Assembly: GCA_030704615.1 (NCBI GenBank)
Contig: CM060731.1
Span: 31,620,001 to 31,684,000, forward strand
Reading direction: 5' to 3'
Source of the DNA: Takakia lepidozioides
Taxonomy: Eukaryota; Streptophyta; Takakiopsida; Takakiales; Takakiaceae
DNA length: 64,000 nt
Below the pieces are notes generated by a model. The model saw only the letters and a list, made by a program, of their open reading frames with translations, searched no databases and was not told the origin of the DNA. Numbering within the stretch: position 1 is the first letter of the stretch; each line of letters opens with the position of its first letter. Below, piece by piece: positions 55,213-64,000 of this stretch. Made by a program: the position numbers and the translations under genes.

Positions 55213-55232
55213 AAGCCCCGCTCTTTGAATGC

Positions 55233-55255
55233 CTCGCTGCGCTCAGCGAGCGCAG
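55233..55255 (+). promoter_or_regulatory. Two overlapping alternative hairpins in the eS8 leader
   Basis: CTCGCTG (55233-55239) can pair with CAGCGAG (55244-55250). Alternatively CTGCGCT (55238-55244) can pair with AGCGCAG (55249-55255). The two are mutually exclusive and end 8 bases before the ATG. A role in translation is speculation. Confidence 0.5.
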
Positions 55256-55262
55256 CAGCAGG

Positions 55263-56383
55263 ATGGGTATCTCGCGTGACTCCACCCACAAGAGACGGGC
55301 GACTGGAGGCAAGAAGAAGTCATGGCGCAAGAAGCGCAAGTAAGTGTTTGATGTCTTCTGTAGTCTATGAAGCAATCCGACTGAGGGGCACTCCGATCTT
55401 AAGTGAGAGAACAGCGCGTGATGTGAGATGAATGGACTTATTAGCCTTATTAGTGGGTTAAAAATCCGGTGCTTGTTCGTGATGGGGGGCTAAGGATATG
55501 GGCTGGTTGTTCTGGACAGGTACGAGCTCGGGAGGCAGCCAGCGATGACCAAGCTGTCAAGCAATAAGACAGTGCGGTGCATTCGAGTGCGTGGAGGTAA
55601 CCTCAAATTTCGAGCCCTTCGTGTCGACACAGGCAACTTTTCATGGGGATCCGAGGCTGTCACTCGCAAGGTTCGCATATTGGACGTGGTGTACAATTCA
55701 TCAAACAATGAGCTTGTGCGCACTCAAACGCTCGTGAAGAACGCCATCGTCCATGTGGATGCTACCCCCTTCCGTCAATGGTACAACCAGCACTACAATT
55801 TTGACATTGGCAAGAAGAAGAAGGTTGTTTCCAAGAAGGAAAGTGCTGAGGTGAATGTTCTCCGTTTCCTCTGCTCTTCCCCTCCTCTTTTTGCGTCATG
55901 ATAACATTGGTATAGGAGTGTCTGCACCTTTTGTTCTCAGGATATGGTTTGACATGCGCTCACTATATTGTACAGGAGGGTGTAGCTGGGGAGGAGGAGA
56001 AAAAAGCGAGCAACCACGTCCAACGCAAAGTCTCCAAGAGGCAGGAGGACCAGAAGCTGGATCCCCATCTGGAGGACCAATTTGCCAGTGGCAGGTTGTT
56101 TGCCTGTCTCGCATCTCGGCCTGGACAGTGTGGCCGTGCAGATGGGTATGTAATGTGGTTTGATTGTGGCACAACCAATTTGAATTCCATGCCAATACGT
56201 GGTCTATCAAAAGGTATGTACACTCAGGACGTCATTCAAGCAGATGCATTGCGTTACTGAAGAGATTGGCTGACCTGGGTTTTGGTGTGGGGCTTGGGCA
56301 GGTACATATTGGAGGGGAGGGAGCTTGAGTTTTATCAGAGAAAGATTCAAAAGAAGAAAGGAAAGGGTGCCGCGGGGGCCTAG
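55263..56383 (+). CDS. RPS8: 40S ribosomal protein eS8 (S8e)
   Basis: Four exons, 55263-55339, 55520-55850, 55976-56145 and 56302-56383, give 219 residues (Arabidopsis about 222). The N-terminus [77 protein letters not shown] and [19 protein letters not shown] are almost invariant in eukaryotic eS8. The protein is a core component of the small ribosomal subunit. The central part after KKESAE ([16 protein letters not shown]) is the variable lysine-rich insertion usual in this family. Splice sites are all GT-AG. Confidence 0.97.
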
Positions 56384-57579
56384 AAATGACCTTCCACAGG
56401 AAATTTTTGTAGTTTATTCCCCAATTCCATTTTCCCCCTGGTGGGTTATTTGGAAAGTTTAGGCAAGCCATTGTCATCAACACAAAGTTGTGCTGTGGTG
56501 AAGATATTTGGGGGTAAGATACAGCACCTCTATGTAGGGCGTCTGTTCGCGGGCACAGAGAGTGTTTAGCTTTCATCTCCTAAAACTCCATACTTGTGTG
56601 AGAATGTTGGCAATTTCTATTCTTTCTGCACTGTCTCTAAATGTAGCTCTTATTCTTGAGTGTCAGGGCAATGGGAAAATTATCTTTGCACTGGACTATA
56701 GAGAGACCTGTTGGATCAGACTTTCAAGTCTGGGTGACCATCTTACAGGTTGATGAATTGACTAGGAAAATGTGGGAGGAAAGGACCCGGAAGGTCATGA
56801 ACTAATATGTGAAGAGAGAGAGAGTTGGGGGCTGTCGTCTTGACAAGAAAGGATCTGTGTACTTCAGACTAGGCCAAAAAAATTATAGACAATACAGCCT
56901 TCAAAGAAGGCACCATCACATTTCCTCTTGATCCAGACCCAACATTGACTCCAAATCCATAGAGGTGATGGGGGTGGTTGGGGTGTACTTTGTGATCAAA
57001 TATAGTAGCAGATTTGCCAGAGATACGCACAATGGTTCACAGTTTTTCATGAACAGTTATACTGGTCCATGATAGAGAGTAGGAGATAGCTGTGTAATCC
57101 AAATAGCTGCAATGTCAAGCATCATTGTGTTGCATTTTGTTTTCAAACAACACCTGTATCAAAATTACCATCGACATGGTTTTCAGGAAACTTGATCGAA
57201 GAGCTTTGACAAGTTAGGTTCTGAAAATGAGCTCATGATGACAAACGTCATAGTCATATATCATACTAATGCACTAAATCACTAACCTAGCAGATTGGAA
57301 AAATCTCAAAGACTATATTTTAGATCCCTGGAGAGGGCAACCCATTGATATTCTTGACGGAGAGAGGGTTGACGTCTCCTCCATGGCTAAACCTGCATGT
57401 GGTTTAGCCAAAAATGGGCAACGTGGCATTGCTATGGAATCCTACTTAAAGAAGGGCTGCCACTTAGTCACGTGCGTTATATTGGCAGGGCGCTTCCAAC
57501 TGTCCACTGTCTATACCAGTCGGGAAAAGAAGAACCTCTTATGTGTGCAGAGTCTCCCGGACACTTGAGAAGAAGAGGG
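56384..57579. other. Tandem-gene intergenic region
   Basis: 3' flank of eS8 and promoter/leader of the ethylene receptor. No domain-bearing frame. The frame of receptor exon 1 stays open upstream to an ATG at 57397, so the first 61 codons before 57580 are either leader or an N-terminal extension. Confidence 0.45.
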
Positions 57580-60389
57580 ATGGAAACCTTCAGGGTCAGG
57601 TTGTGGACTGCCATTCTCTCCGGTCTTTGCATCTTCTGTTTTCCAATTGGTGGTGCAGCCGTCAGCAGGAGAAAATTTCTTCCAGAAGGCCCGGTCCTTC
57701 TGCAGATTGCCGCAGATCAGAAGGTTGAGAACTTTATGACTTGCAACGAACCTTGCACCTCTCAAGTCTTGGAACTATCAAAAATCTGCTCTGCCTGCAT
57801 GATATCTCGTCCCCAAATTCCTAGATACATGGAAATGGTCCGTTGGCAACTCGCATCAGACGTGCTCATTGCAATTGCCTACTTCTCCATCCCTATCGAG
57901 CTGCTGTATTTCATATACAAATTAAAGGTGCCGAAACACAGTCTTCCAGCTATTAATTATGTATAAATAACATAAGCGAGATGCCTGTCGATCACCGCGT
58001 AGCCGCGGTGATCCAGACGTTGTACATCTAGAGAAAACAGGAAAATCTGAAGTGCATTATGGCGTCCCACCTGCATGATGGTAGTTTAGTTGTATGCTCT
58101 AAGAATCAGGAAATCAAAGCTGTATGCATGTTAAAGAAGGACTAAAATTTATGAGTGGCATGCATTTGGTCCGCAGGTATTTCAATACAAATGGTTGGTT
58201 GCCCAATTTGGTGCCTTCATTGTCCTCTGTGGAATAACGCATATTACAAACCTATGGGTCACATTTCATTCTGGCTCAACATCTTCAGTTATAACCATGA
58301 CATTCTTCAAAGTGGTTACTGCTTTCGTATCGTGTACAACAGCCGTCACGCTTAGTTGGGTGATTCCAGTAGTCCTTTCACTCAGGCGAGCTGCCGAACG
58401 CTGTGAAGGTAATCTGAACAACCCTATTAATTCAAAGGCAGCCAGAAGAACCTGTTAGTGGTGTACAATAGCTTCGTAAGTACTAGTGTATAATCATCTG
58501 CGAACTAGATCATGAAACAAGACAACTCATAACTTGGGAACCACTCTCGGAACCACTCAACTCCAGGAGCCGGGTGGCCCCTGGCCTTATACATCCTAAC
58601 TATCTCGCTACGGACCTATTTACATTAACATATGGGTGATCCACAGGCGCATACATCGGGTCTCACATTGAAACAAACTATCTCACATTCGACAATCCGA
58701 GCATAGGCCATAGTCTTTGCTATGTAATATCCATACATTGCAAACAAAACTTGAAAGTGCCGAGGGACCCTTTTAGTTAGCTGGATAATTCTGTGGCTCA
58801 TTTTGGGATCAAGAGGACGAACTCCAGGGTAATCTCTGACCAGTTCAGTAAATCAATGTCGCATCAAGTGATTTTAACGAGCCGTTAGTGTCGGGCACGG
58901 TACAAGTTTTGGATCCAGGATGTGAACAAAGACTGCTGTACAGTTTCAAAGAATACAGACTCAGTAGTTCACAAAACAACAGTGTCCTGGAGAGTAAACT
59001 TGTTGTGATCCTGATGTACCTACATGTCTGTGACTAGACTGCAGAGCTGAATACTGAGGTAAGTACGATGAAAACACACGTGGAAACAGTGCACCATGTG
59101 CGCATGCTGACCCATGAGATCCGAAGCACTCTCGATCGGCACACCATCTTGCAGACAACACTGGTGGAATTGTCACATACATTGGAATTGGAAAGCTGTA
59201 ACGTCTGGATGCCTAGCGCGGATGGTCAGACCATTGAGCTTGCTTATGAACTTGAGCCTCACACTTCTCCTGTCCCAACGAGCGTCCTGCTGAGCGATGA
59301 AAGCATCCAGAATGTACGCTCACTCCCACCTAAGCCAGCAGCTATGGTATAAGCAGTTCTTTCTTAGGAATAATCACATCTTTTTAGACTCCTTTGGCAA
59401 GATACTACTGTCACGAATATCATGTCGTTTAGAGGAAAAAATAAGGGAATTTATCACCCGGGAGTGGCCGCTCACAACTCGGGCCGCTAACGCGCCCAAG
59501 GGAAGGGGAGAATATAATTTCACTTGCAAATAGGTAACTAGCAGGATCTCAACCCAGCATCAGCTGGTGGTGCTACCAACATTTCCTTGGAAATGAAATA
59601 TTTTTCGCCTACCCAACAACCTTGGCAATAGAATCACACAACAGCAGGGGAGCTAAGGGCGCGGGACCAGAAATGAGACACATGGATGTGTGTGCAGCCT
59701 AAATAGACAAGAGGGTTCAACCCAACAGGAACCGATCACCTCCAAAGAATATGGCAATCAAACTGCGGTGTCCGAACACACTTTTCAACTTTGTACAAAG
59801 TCTACTGAACATGTCAGTGTAGTCTTTGAAATTCCCTTTTGTGCAGAGCGCTTATTTCTCATTCGTATGTGGGACAGCATGAGTCCAAGGACGGAGCCGT
59901 GGCTCTTAGTTAGGCCGGTCTCGGCCGGAGTCTTCTCTCTCTCCAAGGACGGGAAGGGGGCGAGTGTTTGAAGAAAGAGTTGAAATATGATCTCACTGAC
60001 AAAGCATTTACTAAAATAAACACTTGCATGTCCAATTGGTGAAGGTAGTTCCTCGATCAAGGTATAATTGTCTAATCAAGCTGTTCTCTTGGCAGGTTAT
60101 TAACAACCCCGGTGCCACGTTTGTTCCAAACGAGTCTACCATTGCACTGCGCTCAACTGGGGACCCTGGACACAAAAAACGTGTTGTAGCAGTAAGACTT
60201 CCTTGTATGCGCACATCTTACTTTGGAAAAGGCCTAAATGATAAAAATCAAGAGACTGCAAATGGGAATGTCCAGAATAATGCAGCTACATCCTGCACAT
60301 ATGCATTGCTGGTTCTTGTAATTCCAGATCTCTCGGAAAGGCAATGGCTCGATCACGAGTTGCTCTTGGTGACAGCAGTTGCTGACCAG
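57580..60389 (+). CDS. Ethylene receptor, N-terminal half (ethylene-binding and GAF domains)
   Basis: Exons 57580-57927, 58177-58408, 59045-59346 and 60096-60389 agree in phase: 392 residues, continuing beyond the last donor (GACCAG|GTCAGT). A leading hydrophobic segment ([15 protein letters not shown]) as in subfamily II receptors is followed by a Cys-rich stretch (MTCNEPC, KICSACM). The three membrane helices of the ethylene-binding domain come next: [36 protein letters not shown] and [19 protein letters not shown]. Cys134 and His138 of CGITH are the copper ligands equivalent to Cys65/His69 of ETR1. The linker and GAF domain follow ([60 protein letters not shown]). The protein acts in the endoplasmic reticulum membrane as a negative regulator of ethylene signalling. 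The histidine-kinase and receiver parts are not found before the window ends. Confidence 0.9.
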
Positions 60390-60510
60390 GTCAGTCTTCT
60401 AAGCATTATCAGCCTGGAAGGTTGTTAACAAACAGCCAAAGTACATGTCTTGGGGGCGAATGAGTGGGTAGGAAAGAGAGACGAGAGAAGCAGTTTAGGA
60501 AACTTGAAAG

Positions 60511-60645
60511 GTAGGGAATGTTGGCCTATGACCATACACTTCATCAAATGTCCATATGGGCTGTGTGGCGATAGGTGGTGATACATCTGTCCATAAGGAC
60601 ATGTGGGGTATGATCGTCATAGGCCAACATGCCCTAGTCCCTACT
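60511..60645. mobile_element. MITE-like hairpin element
   Basis: The left arm (GTAGGG, ATGTTGGCCTATGAC, ATGTCCATATGG) recurs inverted on the right (CCATAAGGACAT, GTCATAGGCCAACAT, CCCTAC). The two arms of about 45 bp can fold into one long imperfect hairpin. No coding capacity. Typical of a miniature inverted-repeat element, but the target duplication is not clear. Confidence 0.65.
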
Positions 60646-61213
60646 TGTAAGTTACTCCAACTTGCTACTGCACTATGTATAACTCTCTAACTTGGGGGGT
60701 TGGTATTCTGTGAGCACAGCGTGTGTCAGTGTTTTTATTTCTGGCGAAATTTCGCACTTGTTTGACCTCAAAAATCAAAATCGAATATTCTGTCGTAAAT
60801 TCCCTATTTTCTCATGGATGAAATCACCAAAATTCTCAAAAACAAATATAAATCTTGGATGAATTCGCCTAATATGGATGATATACATGGATGAAAGTAC
60901 AGTGGAGGATGATTCTGTCCAAATTTCAGTGGATGAGCAGAAAATATGGCTATTTCCTGCAAAACTCAGTAGCCAGTCCTGTTCTTTTCCAAATTTGAAA
61001 AAGAAAACACTGGCGTGTGTCCCGCTCGCATGAGCCGGTCACAGGAGTTTTATGTTTTCTAACCTCGATCATAGGAGTTATATGTTTTCAAAATGGAATA
61101 AGATCATAAGCGGGTATAGAGGACTGGTGCATTTGTACGATACATCTGCCCCAATTCAGCGAAGCGAAACCATCGGTAGTATAGCCAGAAACCCTAAGCC
61201 TATAGCGGCGGCA

Positions 61214-61366
61214 GTGAATTTCACGTTGACAAATACTTGGTGATATTGGCACAAACTAAGGAGCAGTGAATTTCGCATTGAGAAATACTTGGTGATATGA
61301 GCACAAACCAAGGAGTGGTGAATTTCGCATTGAGAAATACTTGGTGATATGGGCACAAACTAAGCA
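61214..61366 (+). repeat. Three 52-bp tandem repeats
   Basis: Units start at 61214, 61266 and 61318. Each begins GTGAATTTC(A/G)C and contains AATACTTGGTGATAT and GCACAAAC. Copies 2 and 3 are the most alike. Confidence 0.92.
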
Positions 61367-62347
61367 GAAAAAACCACGCCTATAGGGTAACATGTTCATC
61401 AGGTATAGGGGCTATTTGTTCTTTATGTGTTAGTTTTCAAATAATTGTTAGTTTTGCCAATTTCATTTCGCATGGAAATTTCACGAGAATTTTGCGAAAG
61501 TTCAAAGAATATGCCCTTGTGCTCACCCAACCTCTCTAACTTGATTCTCTAACCGTCCTTGCCAATGCTATTCGTCAAGGCCCCGCCGGACTAGTTAATT
61601 CTTCTTGAAGAAGAGGTCCGGCAGGCTTTTTGGAATTTCTGCATTTTCGGGCAGTGATCCTCATATAAAACATTACAGGTATCCCATGTGTGCATAGTTA
61701 GTGTAGCGGTATCAAGTGGGGGTTTGGAAGAGCAAGTGGTAGGGTCAAATGTGTGGGACATTGATATTGGAAGGGTTTGACAGTCTATTTTTAATTATCA
61801 TCGGACTGCGTAGGCAAGTACGGTAATACCGTGCTGCGACAAGCGGGATGGCCTTACAGTTCCATTTCTTTATGGGTTTTTTTTTCCACTTAAAGATCTT
61901 GTTAACTCCTTTATGGGGTTTTTGCCTCCACGTGAAGGTTCTTGTTAGCTCTCGTACTGTCACCTCATTTGGGTCTTTTATAAGGCGTAAAAACCTACTC
62001 TAGAATTTCCTTTGTATTTTCTAGGGAATTTTGAAGCAGAATTTACCCACTACTGTATCCCACTAAAGGCAAGAGCATGGAACCCATGCCAAAGGCCGAT
62101 TTGTGGAACACGTTCTTGTCCCTTCGACGAGATATCATGTACGGTTGAAACAGAGCCAGGTAGTCACAGGGTGCAACCAGATGTTCCCCCACATGATAGC
62201 CTTAGTGGAACCATGATTCCACTCTCTTATATCGTATGCACAAAGAAATACGTGACTAGTAACTGTCTACGATGCTGCCTGGAATGGATTAGAGCTGCCC
62301 GAAATCAAGAATTAACAATTTGAGTAGAAAGAGCAGATTTTTACGCA

Positions 62348-62444
62348 ACGAAAAGTTCCTGCCCACATACTTTCCGCCACGTATGCCGTGGGGCGACCAC
62401 CCTCAGGCCCACCCTTAAAAGTCCTGGGGCAGGAACTTTCGGCC
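62348..62444. repeat. Short inverted repeat, 97 bp end to end
   Basis: CGAAAAGTTCCTGCCC at the left matches, inverted, GGGGCAGGAACTTTCGG at the right, with one unpaired base. It could be a small MITE or a hairpin remnant. Confidence 0.6.
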
Positions 62445-64000
62445 GCTATACTTTACAGAGTTATCACCGCACGCACTTGAGGGGGCTGAAAATCCGTGAG
62501 GAGTGAACACGGACCTATTAGCCGAACCATTTCCGAACCTATCTTTAAACCTATCTCTAGGTTCAAGATAAGCTCGGCTAGGTCCGGGTTTATGCATTCT
62601 GATTTTGGATTCAAGATATGTAGATGTAAAACAAATCCATGATTCGTTAAGTCACCCTCCCTTCCGTCCCAGATACATCCCCACAATGCTTCCGTTGAGC
62701 ACCTTGTGCGTATCTGTTTATTTGAGCATACGCAGTACCAAAAGATGAACTAGGGAGGGGCAAGCCTACAGCAACGGACCCACGCCAAGGTGCCGGCGTG
62801 TTAGCCTCATGTCAGCGTGGGCCCCGCCCCAGCCTCCGCTTCGTTCCACGCCCGCAGCTACCCAGAGAGGAATGCCAAAAACCAAATAGAGGATAAAACG
62901 CGTTTTACGTTCATGTCTGTGTTCTTTTGAGTTTGGTCCTCTCGTTTTTTCCCTTGTATTTTGCTCTTTATTGCACTTCAGCTTGTCTTTTGGCCAAATT
63001 GGCTTAACTCACCCTCTATCCCCTCGACTTAACGGATAACTCTATTGACTTCAAAAAAAATGGAGTTTTTTACTAGATAACTACCGTAAATACTTACTGT
63101 AACAGCGCATGTAACCGCAAAACTTGGAACACCTCAAAGGGTTAAGGTTCAGCACCGAACCCGACTTGATATATGCAAAGCATATTTATATATTTATATA
63201 TATACACAAGTTAAATTTTTTTTAACATGAAATGTCAAGAAACCTAGATGTCGGTCCTGTTTGGCGCCGAACAGTGCTATAGGCTTTGTAGTGGTCCGAA
63301 CGTGCTATGTAGCTTCGGGATTTCCATTTATTTCCATAGTTTGGTTTGGCACAGGTTCGGGATTTTTTGTGGAGAATATTCCTCGAAACATAATATTATA
63401 TCATGTTCGGCAGACTCTGCTCACATAAATAAATTAGGGTCTGTGCTCATGGAAGAACCAACCACACGTTCTAGAGGGAGCGCTTAGAGCTGTACCAGCG
63501 TATCAGGCCTATACCGGCGTACCACAGCCAGCAAGGCACAAGAGATAAATAGTGTAGTGAGGTATGAAGTGTGCAGAGTAACACAGAGGGGAGCTTGGAG
63601 GGGTCAGCACTACAAAAGGCAAACAGAATGTACAAATTTGCCTTTGGCTAATCTAGGAGCAATTTTTCATGTCAATAAATTCACAGAATCATCATACTCA
63701 CACCTATGCCCCTAATTGACATTTCTATTCATTTGATGGTTTAGGTTCCAAATTTATATTTTTTAAGGGGGGCCCTGCTTGCAAAGCCCACCAAAGTGAG
63801 GTGGAGGCGAAAGAACCTTGTAGAATGTAGCCCTTACCCTTTATATATGTTTGTCTCAAGGCGGTGGTGGAGACTTCTAGAAGGAGCCCATTGCCTCATA
63901 TTCCCAAGTGTCTCATCCTGCTTATGGAAAGCTCTAGAACTAGAAGGAGGGCCCAACCTCCGACTTCTATGCTAGCATGTGCACTTGGCCTCACATTTCA

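Larger units (their letters stand above)
54770..55262. promoter_or_regulatory. Bidirectional promoter between the Obg GTPase and ribosomal protein eS8
   Basis: Only 493 bp separate the divergent start codons of two translation-related genes. The right side carries a telo-box and leader hairpins. I see no TATA box, as is common for plant ribosomal protein genes. Confidence 0.7.
60390..64000 (+). other. Large intron of the ethylene receptor gene or its truncated flank
   Basis: After the exon ending in VADQ I find no VAVALSHA-type continuation in the remaining 3.6 kb. Either the next intron is longer than that or the gene is truncated. The stretch holds short repeats and inverted repeats listed separately. 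The end (63500-64000) looks like noncoding repeat sequence, but I cannot name it. Confidence 0.5.

Noticed and set aside
41360-60980. Shared ACTCAGTAGCCA words at about 41370 and 60965 as a dispersed transposon
   Set aside because: The match is only a dozen bases plus AT-rich surroundings; insufficient without a search.
62012-62323. 103-codon frame (+) after the ethylene receptor exons
   Set aside because: No similarity to the receptor kinase region or any domain I know; probably chance.
1-64000. CRISPR arrays, rRNA or tRNA genes, organelle DNA insertions, viral genes
   Set aside because: None seen on either strand. The reverse-transcriptase genes are non-LTR retrotransposons of the host genome, without gag-pol-LTR or envelope features.

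Overview
The window is nuclear DNA of a land plant. It has intron-rich genes with GT-AG and apparently GC-AG introns, plant-specific families (polyol transporter, SOS1, ethylene receptor, plastid transit peptide, telo-box ribosomal promoter) and large introns filled with non-LTR retrotransposons. Intron size and the non-L1-looking LINEs suggest a seed-free vascular plant, perhaps a fern. That is inference; no marker gene settles it.

Layout. 1-3188 (-): polyol/monosaccharide transporter of the major facilitator superfamily, 3' end outside the window. 4346-6321 (-): four-exon gene for a small, apparently plastid-targeted protein I do not recognise. 7230-8392 (+): two-exon TMEM45/DUF716 membrane protein. 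10318-38318 (-): one 28-kb gene for a SOS1-type plasma-membrane Na+/H+ antiporter. I assembled 24 exons whose phases all agree, giving 1,211 residues. Its introns hold nearly all the mobile DNA: LINE-A, a truncated LINE-A copy and LINE-B1 sit head to tail on the plus strand in the 11.4-kb intron 15, LINE-B2 sits on the minus strand in intron 6, and tail-only fragments occur in introns 2, 3, 15 and 23. 39993-41255 (+): intronless F-box/beta-propeller protein. 43798-44939 (+): a two-domain dsRNA-binding protein (DRB-like) with an in-frame stop and a frameshift. 45-51 kb: degenerate sequence with short open stretches. 51214-54769 (-): seven-exon mitochondrial-type Obg GTPase. It is divergent from 55263-56383 (+): four-exon ribosomal protein eS8 (RPS8). 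57580 to beyond the window (+): 5' half of an ethylene receptor (ethylene-binding membrane domain and GAF domain). The histidine-kinase part is not visible.

The genes do not form a pathway. SOS1 (Na+ export), the transporter and the ethylene receptor are independent neighbours, as is usual in plant chromosomes. The most unusual material is the LINE complex. There are two families, each with its own conserved 3'-terminal stem-loop: LINE-A ends in TC repeats and lies between CT microsatellites, and LINE-B ends in CATTT repeats. LINE-A ORF1 carries three 141-bp tandem repeats, and LINE-B ORF1 carries an 11-residue coiled-coil repeat that the second copy has lost.
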